A stretch of 64,000 bases of DNA from Nereocystis luetkeana (GCA_031213475.1 JARUPZ010000023.1:9752157-9816156), one strand, 5' to 3'. Shown: positions 24,601 through 34,500, counted from the first letter of the stretch. Notes: generated by a model not told the origin, from the letters alone. Made by a program: numbers and translations.

Positions 24601-27261
24601 TGACCCGATAGCTTTTTCAGCTGAGAACTTCGCGAATGGAAACAGTCTTCTTGTGCAGAGAAAATCAGATTTATCGTGCGTTTAGAGAGATTCAAGCAAA
24701 CGCCGGGTCCAACTGCCGTTGTTGTGGTCTGGCGCCGCGGGCAGATGCGCCGAGTGCGCTGCACTGCACGTAGGACGCAAGCGTCCGAGCCCACGCTGAC
24801 TGCCTCTGGTCTGGCGGCGAAGAGACGTGCCGAGTGCGCTAGAATCAACTTGTCTTGGTATTTTGTAGTTCACAATGTGACTGACTGATGCTGCTGTAGT
24901 CCACGAGTACGTATCCACAAAGAGGTGCGCGCCGAACGCGCTCCTCTTGGTCTCTAGGCCCGAGCCCGCGCCAGCCGACTGTAGTCTGGCCACGGAGAGA
25001 CGTGCCGCCCGCCAACTGCGCGCCGGGCGCGAAGCAACGTCGAAATGCAGCCCCGTCACCATCCAGCGCATCGATCGTTCAGCTGCTGCTTGCTGTCGTG
25101 GATAACACCTTGAAGTTAAGAGACCTTCCATTTTTCGATTTGCAAATCTAATGGCCCAAGTTGTCGAATTTCGAGCCAAATCGGACGACTTGGGTCATCG
25201 GATATTCAGATCGGAAAAAATCCGGTCGGGTTTTGCATATTTGGACTGCATGAGCAGATATTTTCATTTTTCGGATCGAACAATACATATCTGACGCTCG
25301 AAATCGAACCGCATAGGAAACGGCGGAACCCGATACCTGGTACATCTCCTCTACCCCTACCCGCCCCTAGCCCAACCCCAGTACGTATTCAAATTATTAT
25401 TAATAGTGCGTCTTGAATTTGCATTATCATTTTTAGCTTTTGGGCTTTTTCTGCCTCACACAGCAGTCTTTGACCAAAACATTATTACGGGGGACCACAG
25501 TAAATAGGACCAAATATTGTTGGTAAAAATAGCGAAATATACAGGTTTTTGTGTGTACCGTAGGTCCTATTTAATATGGTCCCTCGTAATAGCATCTCTC
25601 TTGCGTAGGATAAGGAATCAGGACCGACACTGGGTGTACTGATGAAGCTGGGTAGACAGGACGATTTAATGTGACGGACACACAGGAGTGTGTCGTGAGT
25701 CTGGAGCGTTCCGCGTGTTTCTCTGTTATTTCGGCTATATTCCAACTAGGGGTTAAAAGGAAACATTGGAGCAACCTGCGGATTACAAAATTGTAGGCGC
25801 CCCCCGAAAAGTGCTGCCGCTTGTGCCACACTACAGGGGGTGCGTGCACCATGGAGACCATATCTACAACGCGAAGTCTTGGATCAGAGACCTACCGGTA
25901 CTCGTACAGCAGTATGCACACTTTAGTAGTCAGAGCTGGGCAGTACTACGAAAAATACTAAAAAAACAAAAACAATTAATACCTCGTGCCGATAGAGATG
26001 TTTCCAGCATAGATCGAACAATCGGCCGAAACTACATGTACTCCAGTTTATAAATACGAGTATCATACGTGGGACTAGTTTTGGTGAGCAATGCAAGACA
26101 GATAGTGTATTTAGACAGGAGGAGGGAAGAGGAGAGGTCGGGCTAACGCTATACATAGAGCAAGCAGTAAGGGGAGAGGGAAGCTGTGGTGCAGGCATTG
26201 GCCCGGACAAATAAAACATCACCGCGAAGCCGCAAACAGCGAAACCGTAACCGAAATGCGCAAGACCCCTGCCGCTAACTTCTCCAGCCTTGTGCGCACT
26301 CTCTCGGTGAAATCAATCAGATTGTTCAATTTACGTAGTTGTGTGAGGAAAACGAGCATGCCCGCGACAAAGAGCAAAATACCGCCCCCCCCCGCCCCCC
26401 CCCCCCCCCATCGCGTCTGGAAAGGGATGTGGTCAATGGTCAAACGACTCAAGAATGACCCAAGGCATCAACCCAATCCCTCCCGGGTAACCATGAGGGA
26501 GAGGCGAGCAACAGCAATATCGCATCGTCTGCCACCCAACTGCCAAGTCCGAGATAAAGTAATCGCGGGGAACGGCTGCCTCTCGGACATAAGGAATGGG
26601 TCCACGAGCAACGGTAGAAGCAGCCCGAGCCTGGGAAGCAGCCCGCGCCTGGGAAGCAGCCCGCGCCTGGGAGGCAGCCTGCGCCCGAAGGCAGGCCGTA
26701 GGCGTCTGGCTTGAGAGACACTGAGCACTGGTGGGATCGTGACGTGACCTGTGGCAACGAATTACTCGTGCATACCAAAACGAATACCTGGTACCTGGTA
26801 CGATACGGTACTTGTACGTGGTGTACAAATACTGCTGTTTGCGTGCTGTTGAGCTGTTGTTGCGGTAGTCAAAACGCAGATTTCCCGAGCCTGTTGTGCC
26901 TAGAAAATGGTCATCCCATCGCTCTTCTTCTTGCCGACAGACAAGGCTTTCGATTTTTGGACGCGTGATCCAAGCTACCCCTCGCCGCCCCCGAGATCTT
27001 CTCACGGGACACGCTCTCTATCGGGTTCTGTGATGGCGTGGGATGTCAAGGCATCCCCGAGAGGTGGTGCTGCAAAATTCAAGCCTCATCACCTGGGTTG
27101 TTGACGAATTGCCGGTGCAAGAGGAAGAGCGTTGCGAATAGGCCCGCCGCCGTCACCAGAAACAATTTCTGCGCGAGGTTGCACACACTCTTCACGCCAG
27201 GGGACTCGAACCCTTCCATCGACTTGTCGTATACCCGGAATAGCGCCCTCTCGTACTCCAT
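9127..27261 (-). CDS. TMEM259: membralin (TMEM259) family multipass membrane protein, eight exons over 18 kb
   Basis: Exons in coding order: 27261-27093, 21931-21373, 17537-17453, 15399-15250, 14675-14442, 13414-13313, 12019-11933, 9534-9249, then the stop. Every junction keeps phase. The protein has about 557 residues (human membralin 620). Order: cytosolic N-terminus, TM1 (about 29-48), a luminal loop opening with Cys58, an acidic Gly/Ser-rich insert (about 60-240), a luminal core with VGYDVIMVN and GLLKNTKTGGEW, then TM helices from residue 350 to the C-terminus ending near VLQAIELPAY. In animals membralin acts in ER-associated degradation, including at the inner nuclear membrane. The exon 3-4 segment aligns without gaps over 35 residues to my recollection of plant membralins. 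Introns reach about 5.2 kb and carry many repeats. The last junction is uncertain: donor GTGAGT at 9248 to acceptor CTCCAG at 9129 makes TAA immediately, while an acceptor at 8884 would add three residues. Confidence 0.85.
9249..9534 (-). CDS. TMEM259: membralin exon 8 (last TM helices)
   Basis: Acceptor CGCGCTCTAG, 95 codons. MVMLWEYFALIFVRARSS and FLAFHVYFYHF align position by position with the plant pattern LVWLCELFTLISVRTP...FLVFHIYFF. Ends AHYVELP before a perfect GTGAGT donor. Confidence 0.88.
9545..9700 (+). repeat. trinucleotide CAG/GCG tract
   Basis: AGCAGCAGC runs followed by GGCGGTGGC repeats, in membralin intron 7 just upstream of the exon 8 acceptor. Confidence 0.9.
10038..10151. 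mobile_element. TATTACGG MITE, diverged ends
   Basis: GGGGACCACAGTAAATAGG ... GGTCCTATTTACTGCCGTCC then CCCGGTAATA. Confidence 0.85.
11374..11638 (-). repeat. C-tailed dispersed repeat bounded by two G runs
   Basis: GGGGGTGTACTTGATAGG start, near-complete body, GGCGGACTTGC end, then a 19-G run at 11620-11638. This is the best full-length copy. Confidence 0.85.
11933..12019 (-). CDS. TMEM259: membralin exon 7 with GC donor
   Basis: Acceptor GTTCGGCAG, 29 codons (MVVFYTVYNACLLAW...STSLQ). The downstream splice uses CAG|GCAAGA, a GC-AG intron. Joining exons 6-7 recreates the family segment FVHVIESLVF... as FVMGHIMQMVVF.... Confidence 0.75.
12408..12498. repeat. hairpin element (GGACTGCAGTCCC family)
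   Basis: Left arm CTTTTAGAACCACAGTCCC...GGGGACAA, right arm TTTGTCCCCAAAACGGGACT. A near-perfect inverted repeat with a short AT-rich loop. Confidence 0.88.
12669..12735 (-). repeat. truncated C-tailed repeat
   Basis: G run, TGTACTCATGCATG, then a TACCAGGTA motif at 12707 interrupting the unit, then GATCGTAGTCGTATGACC. Confidence 0.7.
12965..13065 (-). repeat. truncated C-tailed repeat between two G runs
   Basis: 22-G run, TGTACTCGATATGAG...GCATGGCCGTAGTCGTATGA, then a 20-G run. Confidence 0.75.
13313..13414 (-). CDS. TMEM259: membralin exon 6
   Basis: Acceptor CTGGCAG, 34 codons (RVLAFSYPW...GAFVMGHIMQ), donor CAG|GTGGGT, phase 0. Confidence 0.78.
14098..14230 (-). repeat. C-tailed repeat, second subfamily
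   Basis: G-rich start, GTACTCATTTGTTGCTTGC, CGACCATTGACCACGCATCC and CGAGACAGAGCAACGTTCC. Shares the tail-proximal layout with the main subfamily. Confidence 0.7.
14442..14675 (-). CDS. TMEM259: membralin exon 5 (TM region)
   Basis: Acceptor GTCGGAAG, 78 codons, donor AAC|GTGAGG. TGGEWMWAK continues GLLKNTK as the family's RNVVSGEHYRF does. Followed by hydrophobic VVLRSITAFVLMSTVTAMTV and VVVIFPMAML. Confidence 0.85.
15250..15399 (-). CDS. TMEM259: membralin exon 4
   Basis: Acceptor GATATACAG, 50 codons, donor AAG|GTGGGC, phase 0. VNFTIEPSECL...VVGYDVIMVN...KGLLKNTK matches the family's C(F/L)G...GYDxILMxS...KGFLRN block. Confidence 0.88.
16536..16652. mobile_element. TATTACGG MITE (left of a pair)
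   Basis: GTTAACAGG variant with both inverted ends. Its last TA (16651-16652) is also the first TA of the next copy. An unusual CCTACCAGGGGTATATA lies internally. Confidence 0.9.
16651..16765. mobile_element. TATTACGG MITE (right of a pair)
   Basis: GTAAATAGG variant that shares its left TA with the neighbouring copy, so the two elements are fused head to tail at one target dinucleotide. Confidence 0.9.
17453..17537 (-). CDS. TMEM259: membralin exon 3
   Basis: Acceptor ACATGACAG, phase 2 entry (AC|T), encoding FSADYTFAFEPIVLLLPDK then LQQSHAFQW. Donor TGG|GTGAGA. Corresponds to the YTYEKGYLMLSEEAR region of plant homologues. Confidence 0.8.
17762..17806. repeat. half hairpin element
   Basis: CCCGCAGTCCCGTTTTAGGG with one arm only. 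Confidence 0.7.
17855..17963. mobile_element. TATTACGG MITE
   Basis: Complete GTAAATAGG copy between GTAC and ATAAT. Confidence 0.9.
18046..18163. mobile_element. MITE, diverged GGCAGTCAGGACC-type subfamily
   Basis: GACCACAGCAGTAATCAGG ... CGGTCCTGAATACTCCGCTC. Same size and internal AAAAACCTACATA as the main family. A similar copy is at 63801-63914. Confidence 0.65.
18505..18597. repeat. hairpin element
   Basis: ACCCTTTTAGGACTGCAGTC ... GGGACTGCAGTCCTAA, inverted arms. Confidence 0.85.
18640..18726. repeat. AT-rich tract with TACCAGGTA and TACCATGGTA
   Basis: Two TACCAGGTA copies (18670, 18707) and TACCATGGTA at 18688 within TATATA sequence. Confidence 0.8.
19020..19275. repeat. GATCTATGATA-rich imperfect array
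   Basis: Repeated ATGATCTATGATA-like units, one interrupted by TACCAGGTA at 19094. Confidence 0.75.
19490..19705. repeat. dispersed repeat (CTGCCGT/CCCACCC family)
   Basis: Shares AACCTGCCGT, CAGGAAACATGTCCTA and CATACAGACCAGG with copies near 20755, 23888, 32595 and 35015, and with 38680 in inverted orientation. Confidence 0.6.
19744..19846. repeat. hairpin element
   Basis: TTTTAGGACCGCAGTCCCG ... CAAAATGGGACTGCAGTCC. Directly abuts a second copy. Confidence 0.88.
19847..19939. repeat. hairpin element, second of a tandem pair
   Basis: CAAAAACTGCAGTCCCGTTC ... AACGGAACTGCCGCCCTAAA, diverged arms. Confidence 0.8.
19965..20073. mobile_element. TATTACGG MITE
   Basis: Complete GTTAACAGG copy, ends intact. 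Confidence 0.9.
20161..20276. mobile_element. TATTACGG MITE with CTGGTA insertion
   Basis: The right arm reads GGTCCTACTGGTATTTAAT; other copies read GGTCCTATTTAAT. This is an exact 6-bp insertion at a TA. Confidence 0.9.
20307..20414. mobile_element. TATTACGG MITE
   Basis: Left end lacks TATT; right end CCCCGCAATA. Confidence 0.85.
20647..20740. repeat. hairpin element
   Basis: CCCTTTCAAGACCGCAGTTC ... CGGGACTGCAGCCCTGAGAG. Confidence 0.87.
20755..20995. repeat. dispersed GATC-rich/CCCACCC-family repeat
   Basis: Starts with ACAGATAGATC repeats, then GGAAACATGTCCTAGATCA and TCCTCCCACCCGGCAACATG. Confidence 0.6.
21373..21931 (-). CDS. TMEM259: membralin exon 2 (luminal loop, acidic Gly/Ser insert)
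   Basis: Acceptor GCGTACAG, phase 1 entry giving G-C-L-G-V-L-L-E-E. Donor AC|GTGAGT, phase 2. The 186-residue loop is Asp/Glu/Gly rich (residues about 60-240). Its core shows no similarity I recognise, though its position equals the Glu-rich stretch of human membralin. Confidence 0.72.
22325..22419. repeat. hairpin element
   Basis: TTTTAGGACTGCAGCTCCA ... ATGGGACTGCGGTTCTAAAA. Confidence 0.85.
23590..23800 (+). repeat. partial copy of a large dispersed repeat
   Basis: CCTCTCAGGGCTCC..., CCGAGTACGG-like and GCGGGCGAGCGCGGTGCCGG correspond to 36868-37100 and, inverted, to 57300-57490. Confidence 0.55.
23888..24145. repeat. dispersed GATC-rich/CCCACCC-family repeat
   Basis: CAACCTGCCGTTGCGAGAGG, ACGGCCCCCACCCAGCAA and GATCATCAACTG share order with the copies near 19490 and 32595. 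Confidence 0.6.
24164..24274. mobile_element. TATTACGG MITE
   Basis: Complete GTAAATAGG copy. Confidence 0.9.
25483..25591. mobile_element. TATTACGG MITE
   Basis: Complete GTAAATAGG copy; the right arm reads TTTAATATGGTCCCTCG. Confidence 0.9.
26627..26690. repeat. 18-bp minisatellite, three units
   Basis: Tandem GGGAAGCAGCCCGCGCCT with small changes, in membralin intron 1. Confidence 0.8.
27093..27261 (-). CDS. TMEM259: membralin exon 1 (start, TM1)
   Basis: ATG at 27261. Encodes MEYERALFRVYD..., hydrophobic residues 29-48 (LAQKLFLVTAAGLFATLFLL), then HRQFVNNPG. Donor CCAG|GTGATG, phase 1. NNPG followed by Cys from exon 2 corresponds to the conserved post-TM1 PGC of the family. Confidence 0.8.
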
Positions 27262-27707
27262 GGCTCAGCAGCACTGGTGCGCTCGCGCGCGTGTGTCCGT
27301 GTTCGCGTTTAGGTTTCGCGCAGGTAAACCAGAACTTCGAAGTTGAGATGTCCCTGTGTAAATAACGCCTTTCTTGGTGTGTAAAACCCGTGTTTCTTTT
27401 AAACGCCTTTTTGAGCTCGAAGGTGAGCGATACACAGCGGGGTCTACGCGCTGTCCTTGCAAGTGGAAATAACGATATAACGTAAATACTAGAGTTGGTG
27501 GAAAATTCTGTGCAAGGTGTTGCTGCCAGAAGCTGGCGACGACCCACCTCCGACGTGAAATCCACTGGCGAGCTATTCACACCGTTGGCATCGTCGTTGC
27601 AGGGTCAGGCTTTGCTCTGCTGGGCTTCGCTGCTCCTATTACCAGTACAACAGTAGTGCATTGACTGCAGCTGTGATCTGCTGTTCCTCCCAGCACAAAG
27701 CTTCGCC
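27262..27707. promoter_or_regulatory. divergent intergenic segment, candidate bidirectional promoter
   Basis: 446 bp separate the ATG of membralin (minus) from the ATG of the NEMP-like gene (plus), and must hold both 5' UTRs and promoters. It carries none of the repeat families that fill the flanking introns, and I see no clear TATA box. Promoter status is inferred from the gene geometry. Confidence 0.6.
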
Positions 27708-28532
27708 ATGCGTGGGGCGCGCACCCTACTCGTAGCGGTGCTAGGCCTTCATGTTTCCTCCCTGGGAACGGCCCATACGGAGAATGTCGCAGGCGGCAAG
27801 GGCAATAGACGGGATAATTTTCAAACCAGACACGACCACAACCACCATGAAGATTCCGAAACCCAACGGCGGCAAGGCGCGGCTGCCACAGCGACGGAGG
27901 GGCGCAGAAGCGCCGTCGCCGGTGGTACCGCTTCCACCGCCGACGGTAGCGCTACCTGCCTGGAGGCAGGAGGGAGCCAGGCAGATTCTTGCCTTCTAGA
28001 GCAACAGGAAGATCAGGCCATCACCAGGCAACGACAGCAACAACAACATCAACGACAACAGGAACAACGCCAGAGAAAACAGAGACAACAACAACAGCAA
28101 CAGCAACAGGAACAGGCTCGGCAGGGTCCGTTGGGAAGGGTGGCAGTGAAGACCGGAGACCAGGATGGGGTTCGCATCGATTTCTTGGGAACCTCGGATG
28201 GGACGAGCCCGGAACTCGTGCCGCCGCCGTCACCGCCACCTCGCGCATCAGCGACGACGCGGGAGCGGGCTAGGGCTAAGGCTCCACAGGAGGAGCAGCT
28301 TACAGGGCGAGAGAGTCTATCGGCAGCAGCGGCGGCGGCGGCGGCGGCGGCAGAAGCAGCCGCAGCGGCGGAGATGCCGTTTGGCTTGCTGCGCTGCGAC
28401 GGAGAGAGTTACCGGGATGGGAAAAACGGGGGGCTTACTGTGAAGAGCGTCTGCGACCACATGCTTAGCAAGATGATGGAGAGCGCGCAGCGGGTGTGTG
28501 CTATGTATAAACCACGTGTAAATGATATCAAG
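27708..28532 (+). CDS. NEMP: NEMP-like exon 1 (signal peptide, Q-rich and A-rich extension)
   Basis: ATG at 27708, 275 codons. Hydrophobic signal at residues 1-22, Gln/Arg-rich stretch from CAG/CAACAG repeats at 28028-28110, poly-Ala from GGCGGC repeats near 28325-28372, then GESYRDGKNGGLTVKSVCD. Donor AAG|GTAGCC is weak. Confidence 0.6.
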
Positions 28533-31500
28533 GTAGCCGCTCTCTGCGTTAGTTTCGGTGGGAGCCGTGCTTTTTTTGTTTGCTCATCCCATTCATTATC
28601 TTGCACATCTTCTTCTCTCTCTCCTTCCAACTCGTAACTCAGATCCGGGGTCACATAGCAGGCTCTTCTCCCCCCTTCCCGCTACGGTACGTGCCTTCAT
28701 TTTTATCGCGAGAAGATTTCAGCCTTTTCTTCCCTCGTCGGGGCGTGGGCGTTATGGTCGCGTCCATCATAACGTCAACTGCAGTGCATGCATGAATGGT
28801 GCACTCTGTGCTCTGTACGTAAGTAAGAATGGGGCGAGCTTACGCGTACTCGTACATACCGGTAGGTACGTACGTATGTGTACTGTATTGTAGGTTGTGG
28901 GCTGGTGAGATTGGCCTATTTAATAGAGACCTGGTGGAACATTCTCGGCGGGGTATGTTGCGCATGTTTGCTTCGTTTTTTTTTTTTCTCTTCTTGTCCC
29001 CCTTCTTTTTCCGTTCTTTCTTATTTCGATTCCCTCTTCGTGTTCTTTTTTCTCTTCTTCCTTTCTTCTCTTATTTTTCGAGTGCAGTATATTACCATGG
29101 ATATTTTCCTGGTGATATTTGTTTGCGAGTGATACGGGATGGTATACCACAGCTCGTTAGTACCGTGTCCCTTACGGACTGGTATGATGCTGCCGTGCGC
29201 ACCGTTTCGTACTTGTTTGTTTTCTCCGATCGATATGCTTTTTTGTCGCAGCCTGTTTCGTGACCACAGGCAGGAATTCAGGGATGTGAGCTAATGTGAG
29301 CATATCTCATCATCATGCACGTTATGATACGCAATACTGCTGTACCTGGTACGTCGTGTAATGGCATTTTTTACATAAAATGGAGCGGTTGTTTGTTTGT
29401 GTGTTTAGCCTACGGCCACGTGTGATGGTGGCAGCATCGGAATCGCTTACGCGACTACGCCTTTCACCACTGCAAAACTTATTCAAGGCTGACAAAAATC
29501 CCCAAGTCGTCCATCCCAAAAACATGCGTACAACGCTATAACGGGGTGGGCATATGCAGTAAGAATCAGAACCCACGATGGACCCATAAACCGTGTCCCC
29601 CCCAGATGTTTACACGCCATGGTTGGTCCTGCTTACTGTGTACCCCCGTAGTATTACCGGGGACCATAGTTAATAGGACCTATGGTATACATAAAAACCT
29701 GTATATTTGACCATTTTTACCAACAATATTTGGTCCTATTAACTATGGTCCCCCGTAATAGTCTGAGGGAGAGTCGGTCTAACCCCTACTGCTGTAATTT
29801 GAGCGTGCCACTCCCGCCCTGCCCCCCCCCCCCTCCAAAAGGTCGCGCCGAACACCGTCGATGGTTCGGAGAAGGGCGGCACCGCCGCGGCTAGAGAGGC
29901 TCTTTCTGGGGCGCGCGGCGCTGTCGTGAACGCAGGCTTCGGGCAGGCACTGGTGATGGCGACGGCCCCTGTGTCGTACGTTTTCGGAGTCCTGGGAGGC
30001 GTGCCGGGCTGGTTCAGCGATGCCGTGTTCGAGGTGAAGGGAAACGATGTGCAAGAGGTTGCGCTTATTAATAGTAGCGGTGCCAACTAGGTTTTGTTTT
30101 TTTTCAATCAGACTCGGGTAGGTACCCGGCACCCTGAATGATACGCCTTACTGAACACACCTGTCAATATGTGTGTCGAGAGAGGCGGGGGCGGGGTGGA
30201 GCGGGGGGGGGGGGAAGTACTCATTTATTGCTTGCCTCAGTTGTTTGAGCATTCACCACGCACCCCTTTCGAGACGGAGCACCGTTCCTGCTTCTCGCAG
30301 AGACAACCTCCAACATTTGGGCGCTCATTCTTTTTTTTTTGTTCCATGTAGTTCATTATCGCATCTTGTTTTATCTCACGTATCCCCTTCCTGTTTCGCT
30401 TTTCGTGGCCACCATCTATCTTCTGGCATAGCGATCGTTTTCTCGCTGGTATGGGGGGGGGGGGTGCGGTATTAGTAGCGTGGAAGGCTTCATGAGCGTA
30501 AGGTACATGAGGCCTTTGTGTTTATGTTTCGGTTGTTTAGGCGTGCGCTACGGTTTACTGTAGGCGTCGCATCTCTCGCGGTGAATTTTTCGATTTTTCG
30601 GGTCTATGAAATCGTTCCAAAGCCTACACATTTCTTTTTCGGGCTCAAGTTCCAGACGACGGCGTATGAAGGACTCGTTCACCCTCTTTCTTTCTCTCCG
30701 TGGCGAGTTGACGTTTTCATGGAGATGTGGAAGCCTAACTTTTCGACAGCTCTCAGCTAGAGACCCGTGAACGTCAGCTTCCCCCCCTCCACCTCGCATG
30801 ACACCGTGTACCTCGTTCCCTCGGCAAACAAACTCTTCCCCACCTCTTCCTTAAATGACTCAATGACGCACGTCACAGGTGAGGTTGAAAAAGGGTGAGA
30901 CCGACGAAGATCTCCCGCGACGCCTACTCCTGGTGCAAAACCCGCCCCGGTCTTTGGAGATGGCGTGCTCGTTGCTCGCGCCGCCCCTCCTGCGCTCCTT
31001 GGACTCCTCGGCAACGGCAACCACCGCGGGGGAGGCTAAGTCTGCGTCGGCGACCATTCTGCCTCGCCTGGTCCGCACGCTGTGCTCCACAGACTCTCCC
31101 TTTCCCGGGAGGATGGTATCCCGCCCTTGCCGCATGGAAGCGGCACCGCCAACGGAGTGGGTTTCCACCACCGTGCAGGCGGCGCTGAGCGTGGTTGGCC
31201 TCGGTGGTGGGGGGGGTGATGGAAACGGAAACGGACGTGATGATGGCGCATACAGCAGCAGCAGCGGCAGCAGCAGCGGCAGTGTTGGTGGGGGAGTGTG
31301 CGAGTGCGTGATGCGACGTGGTGGGGGTGGCGGCGGCGGCGGCGCGTGCACGATTCGAGCGTCTCCCGTGCGCGACCCTTGTCTGTACCTCGAGACGGGC
31401 GACATGTCCAGGGGGGGGAGAACTGAAAAAAAGGGAGGGTACAGCAACAGAGCTGATGATACCTTCGGAGTTGAAAGTGTGGATGCCTCTTCTTCTGTGG

Positions 31501-34500
31501 AACTTCGCATGCTCCGCGTTTCCACCTCACCGATGACGACGATAGTGACAGCAGCTGAGGGCAGCCAACAGGCTGGGCGGAACGGCTCCGAGAGGGGAGG
31601 AAGGAAGACGGCGGTGACGGACACGCTGGCGGCTCTGCAGGCGGCCGTCGCCAAGCAGGAACTTCCGTCCAGCTTCGGTGTACCGGTCTACGCCGCGAGG
31701 CTGGTGGCGGGCGCCGTGCTCCTGTTCCTGGCGAAGTCACTCAGCGAGTCCCGGCTGTTTCACTACCTGCTCTCGGCGATGCTCGGAGGGATTGTGGGCG
31801 CGACCGCGCTGGCGCTGCGCACGCTTGCCAATCCTCGGCGGACCCCCATGCGGTGAGAAAGTCGAGAGAAAAATATTTGTCCTCCCCCCCCCCTGTGTGT
31901 TTTTGTTTTTTTTCCCGTTTTTTTTTTCACGGAAAAGATGGGTCTGACTCTTATTCTAATTGTTTCCCCCCCCCCCCCCCTCAAAATAGGAGGGGTGCGT
32001 GCCGTTCTTAGTCCTTTTAGTGCTGCGGTGCACATACACGCCTATTTGACTCTAACTCCAAGTAACTTATGCCCCAAACGGGAGTGCTGTTCTAAAAGGG
32101 GCTACTTGGTACCAATTAAGGGGTTCCGTGGCACGTTTAAAATCAATCAATCTATATATATGCCGGCGTTTTGTTGCGCACGGGGCAGATTAACTAGTTG
32201 GGCGTCGTTCCATGTGTCACTCTGTTTAGGGTTTCAGGTTGAAGAGGCCCAGCTCGACTAACCATCCATTGCTCGGTATATACGCGTGTATATGTATACG
32301 AGGTCTGTATCAGATTGCGGTCGCGAGTCCAGGTGTGCGCTGTCCGGGGTAACTTTCTGAGCGTGAATAGGAGGACCGCTTAGTTTTAACACCAATGTTT
32401 AAACTGCCCTTACTTTACGACCGGGAGTGGCGCATAACATTCCGATCCCGCTGTGACCTGTTTTTGTTCTGTTTTGTTTTGTTTTATTTTGTCCGCCCGA
32501 CTATAATACCGGTGGGCATTTCCATGTGGGAGAGTGTCCCGAAACATGGCTATATATGCTGCGTGTGAATGTTTCACACATCGGCCACATAGATATATCT
32601 GTTAGATCAGATAGATCAGGCAGATCAGAGATATCAGACAGATCAGAGATACCAGACACATCAATCAGACTAGTCAGATAGATCAGACAGATCAGATAGA
32701 TCCTAAGCTGCCGTTACAAGAGACTGTTGATTGAGCAGGACTGTGTGTTAGCACAGACCACCCAACCCAGGAAAGCGTGCCCTACAGACCGTACAGGCAG
32801 GTTATGTACGGCTCCCACCCAGCCAGCAGCGTGAGCTATGCAGACCATACCGATGAAGATAATCAATCTCTCTCGGCGCCAAAATGTTTAGATCGTCAAG
32901 TGGTACCGCTCTGGGCGTAAATATAATAACCGGTTTGTCTTCATGTTAATGTACAAACGGTCCTTATATTTCCGCCCGTAGGGGTATTCGATGACCTGTC
33001 CGAAGTGTGTGATATTGGTATTGGAGCCCGATTCATCAGTATTTGACCGATGAATGAATGAATGTGCATCTCCGAGTGAGTGGTAAGCTCTACTGACGGA
33101 GAAAACAAGGGCACGCGTCGTCCCGCTTTTCCCCCCTCCACTTCGTCCAGCCCCCCCCGTCCGCCTCTGAAGAGGTTCTTAGCAGGATGCAGCTCACCCT
33201 TCGTGCGACTCGCCAGACACCTCACGGTGCTTCGCGCTTGGTGCAAGCACTGTCTACCTGGTGGGTGAAAACCCGACATGCTTCGTCCCGGCATTGTAGG
33301 AATGCGAGGGTCTATGGTCTTACGACTACGGCCATGCATGAGATCGAAGACATTATCCCCTATCGAGTACCCCCCCCCCCCCCCCCCCCCACCCCCATCC
33401 TCTCTTCTGCCCGATCGGTCTTTTACCTCGTGATCGCGTGCCCATTTTCTCGGCGGATCGAAGGGTGCTGCTGTTTTTGGGACTGGCGATGTGGCTGGCG
33501 GTTACGGTGGGAGGAGACGTTGCCTTGTCCCCCTGCGGGCTTCTGAGCAGCCTCTTCACCTGGGCGTTGGTAGGTCTTCGTGGTCGTTGTTGTCATTTAC
33601 CGGTCTGGTCGTAAACATAAGGACGGTTTAAACATGATTATTGATAACAAGCGGTGCTTATATTTACGTCCAGACAGGTATTTTTTCCGTTATTGTGTTC
33701 TCCTGTTTTGTTTTTGTTTTGTTATTTTTGTATGCAGCTAATTGAGTTTCCACACAACCTTAGGCCACTTCTTATGCAGTCGGATTTGCAGTCAGTTGGA
33801 AATGGTGCTATCGGCACGTTCGCACGAGCTTTTGCCCCGAAAATGTGCGAAGTTGCTGTTTCTCGCCTCAGAATGACTCGATCTTTCCTCCAAGACCTAT
33901 CTAGAGCTGTTTCCCGCTTCCCGAGGTGGTTTTTTCCGATCCGATCCCTGATCGTAATCGTATTTGACCCAGTTGGATCGGAAAAATACCGAATGTGATT
34001 TCGTGCAACTGGGCACCTGGAGAAGCGGGAAACAGCTCTAGATAGGTCTTGGAGAACAGTCCAAGTCATTCTGAGGCGAGAAACAGCTGTTTCGCACATT
34101 TTCGGGGCAAAAGCTCGTGCGAACGTGCTGATTGCACCATTTCCAACTGACTGCAAATCCGACTGCATAAGAAGTGGCCTTAAGATATACCAGGTACCTG
34201 GTACCTGGTATATTATTAATAGTAGTCTTGCGGTCGTCATGGGGACGTTCGGAGTACGTCCCCGGGGTTTCTTGAGTGGTTATTATATAGAGATCATATT
34301 TAAGGCGTGACGTGTAACGGACGAAGCTGCTGTGTGATGCCTGGTATGATATAACATCCCACACGGCGGTCGTAGTATTACGGGGGACCATATTAAATAG
34401 GACCTACGTTATACACCAACACCTATATATTTCGCTATTTTTACTAACAATATTGGGTCCTATTTACTATGGCCCCCCGTAATAGTACACGAGACTGTCG

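Noticed and set aside
26219..26452. Minus-strand frame with a hydrophobic stretch and VLRISVTV, considered as membralin exon 2
   Set aside because: The exon at 21931 restores the conserved Cys after NNPG, fits the phase at both ends and has better splice sites.
28829..29263. 144-residue plus-strand frame between NEMP-like exons 1 and 2
   Set aside because: Phe/Ser-rich from T-rich intron sequence; no conserved pattern.
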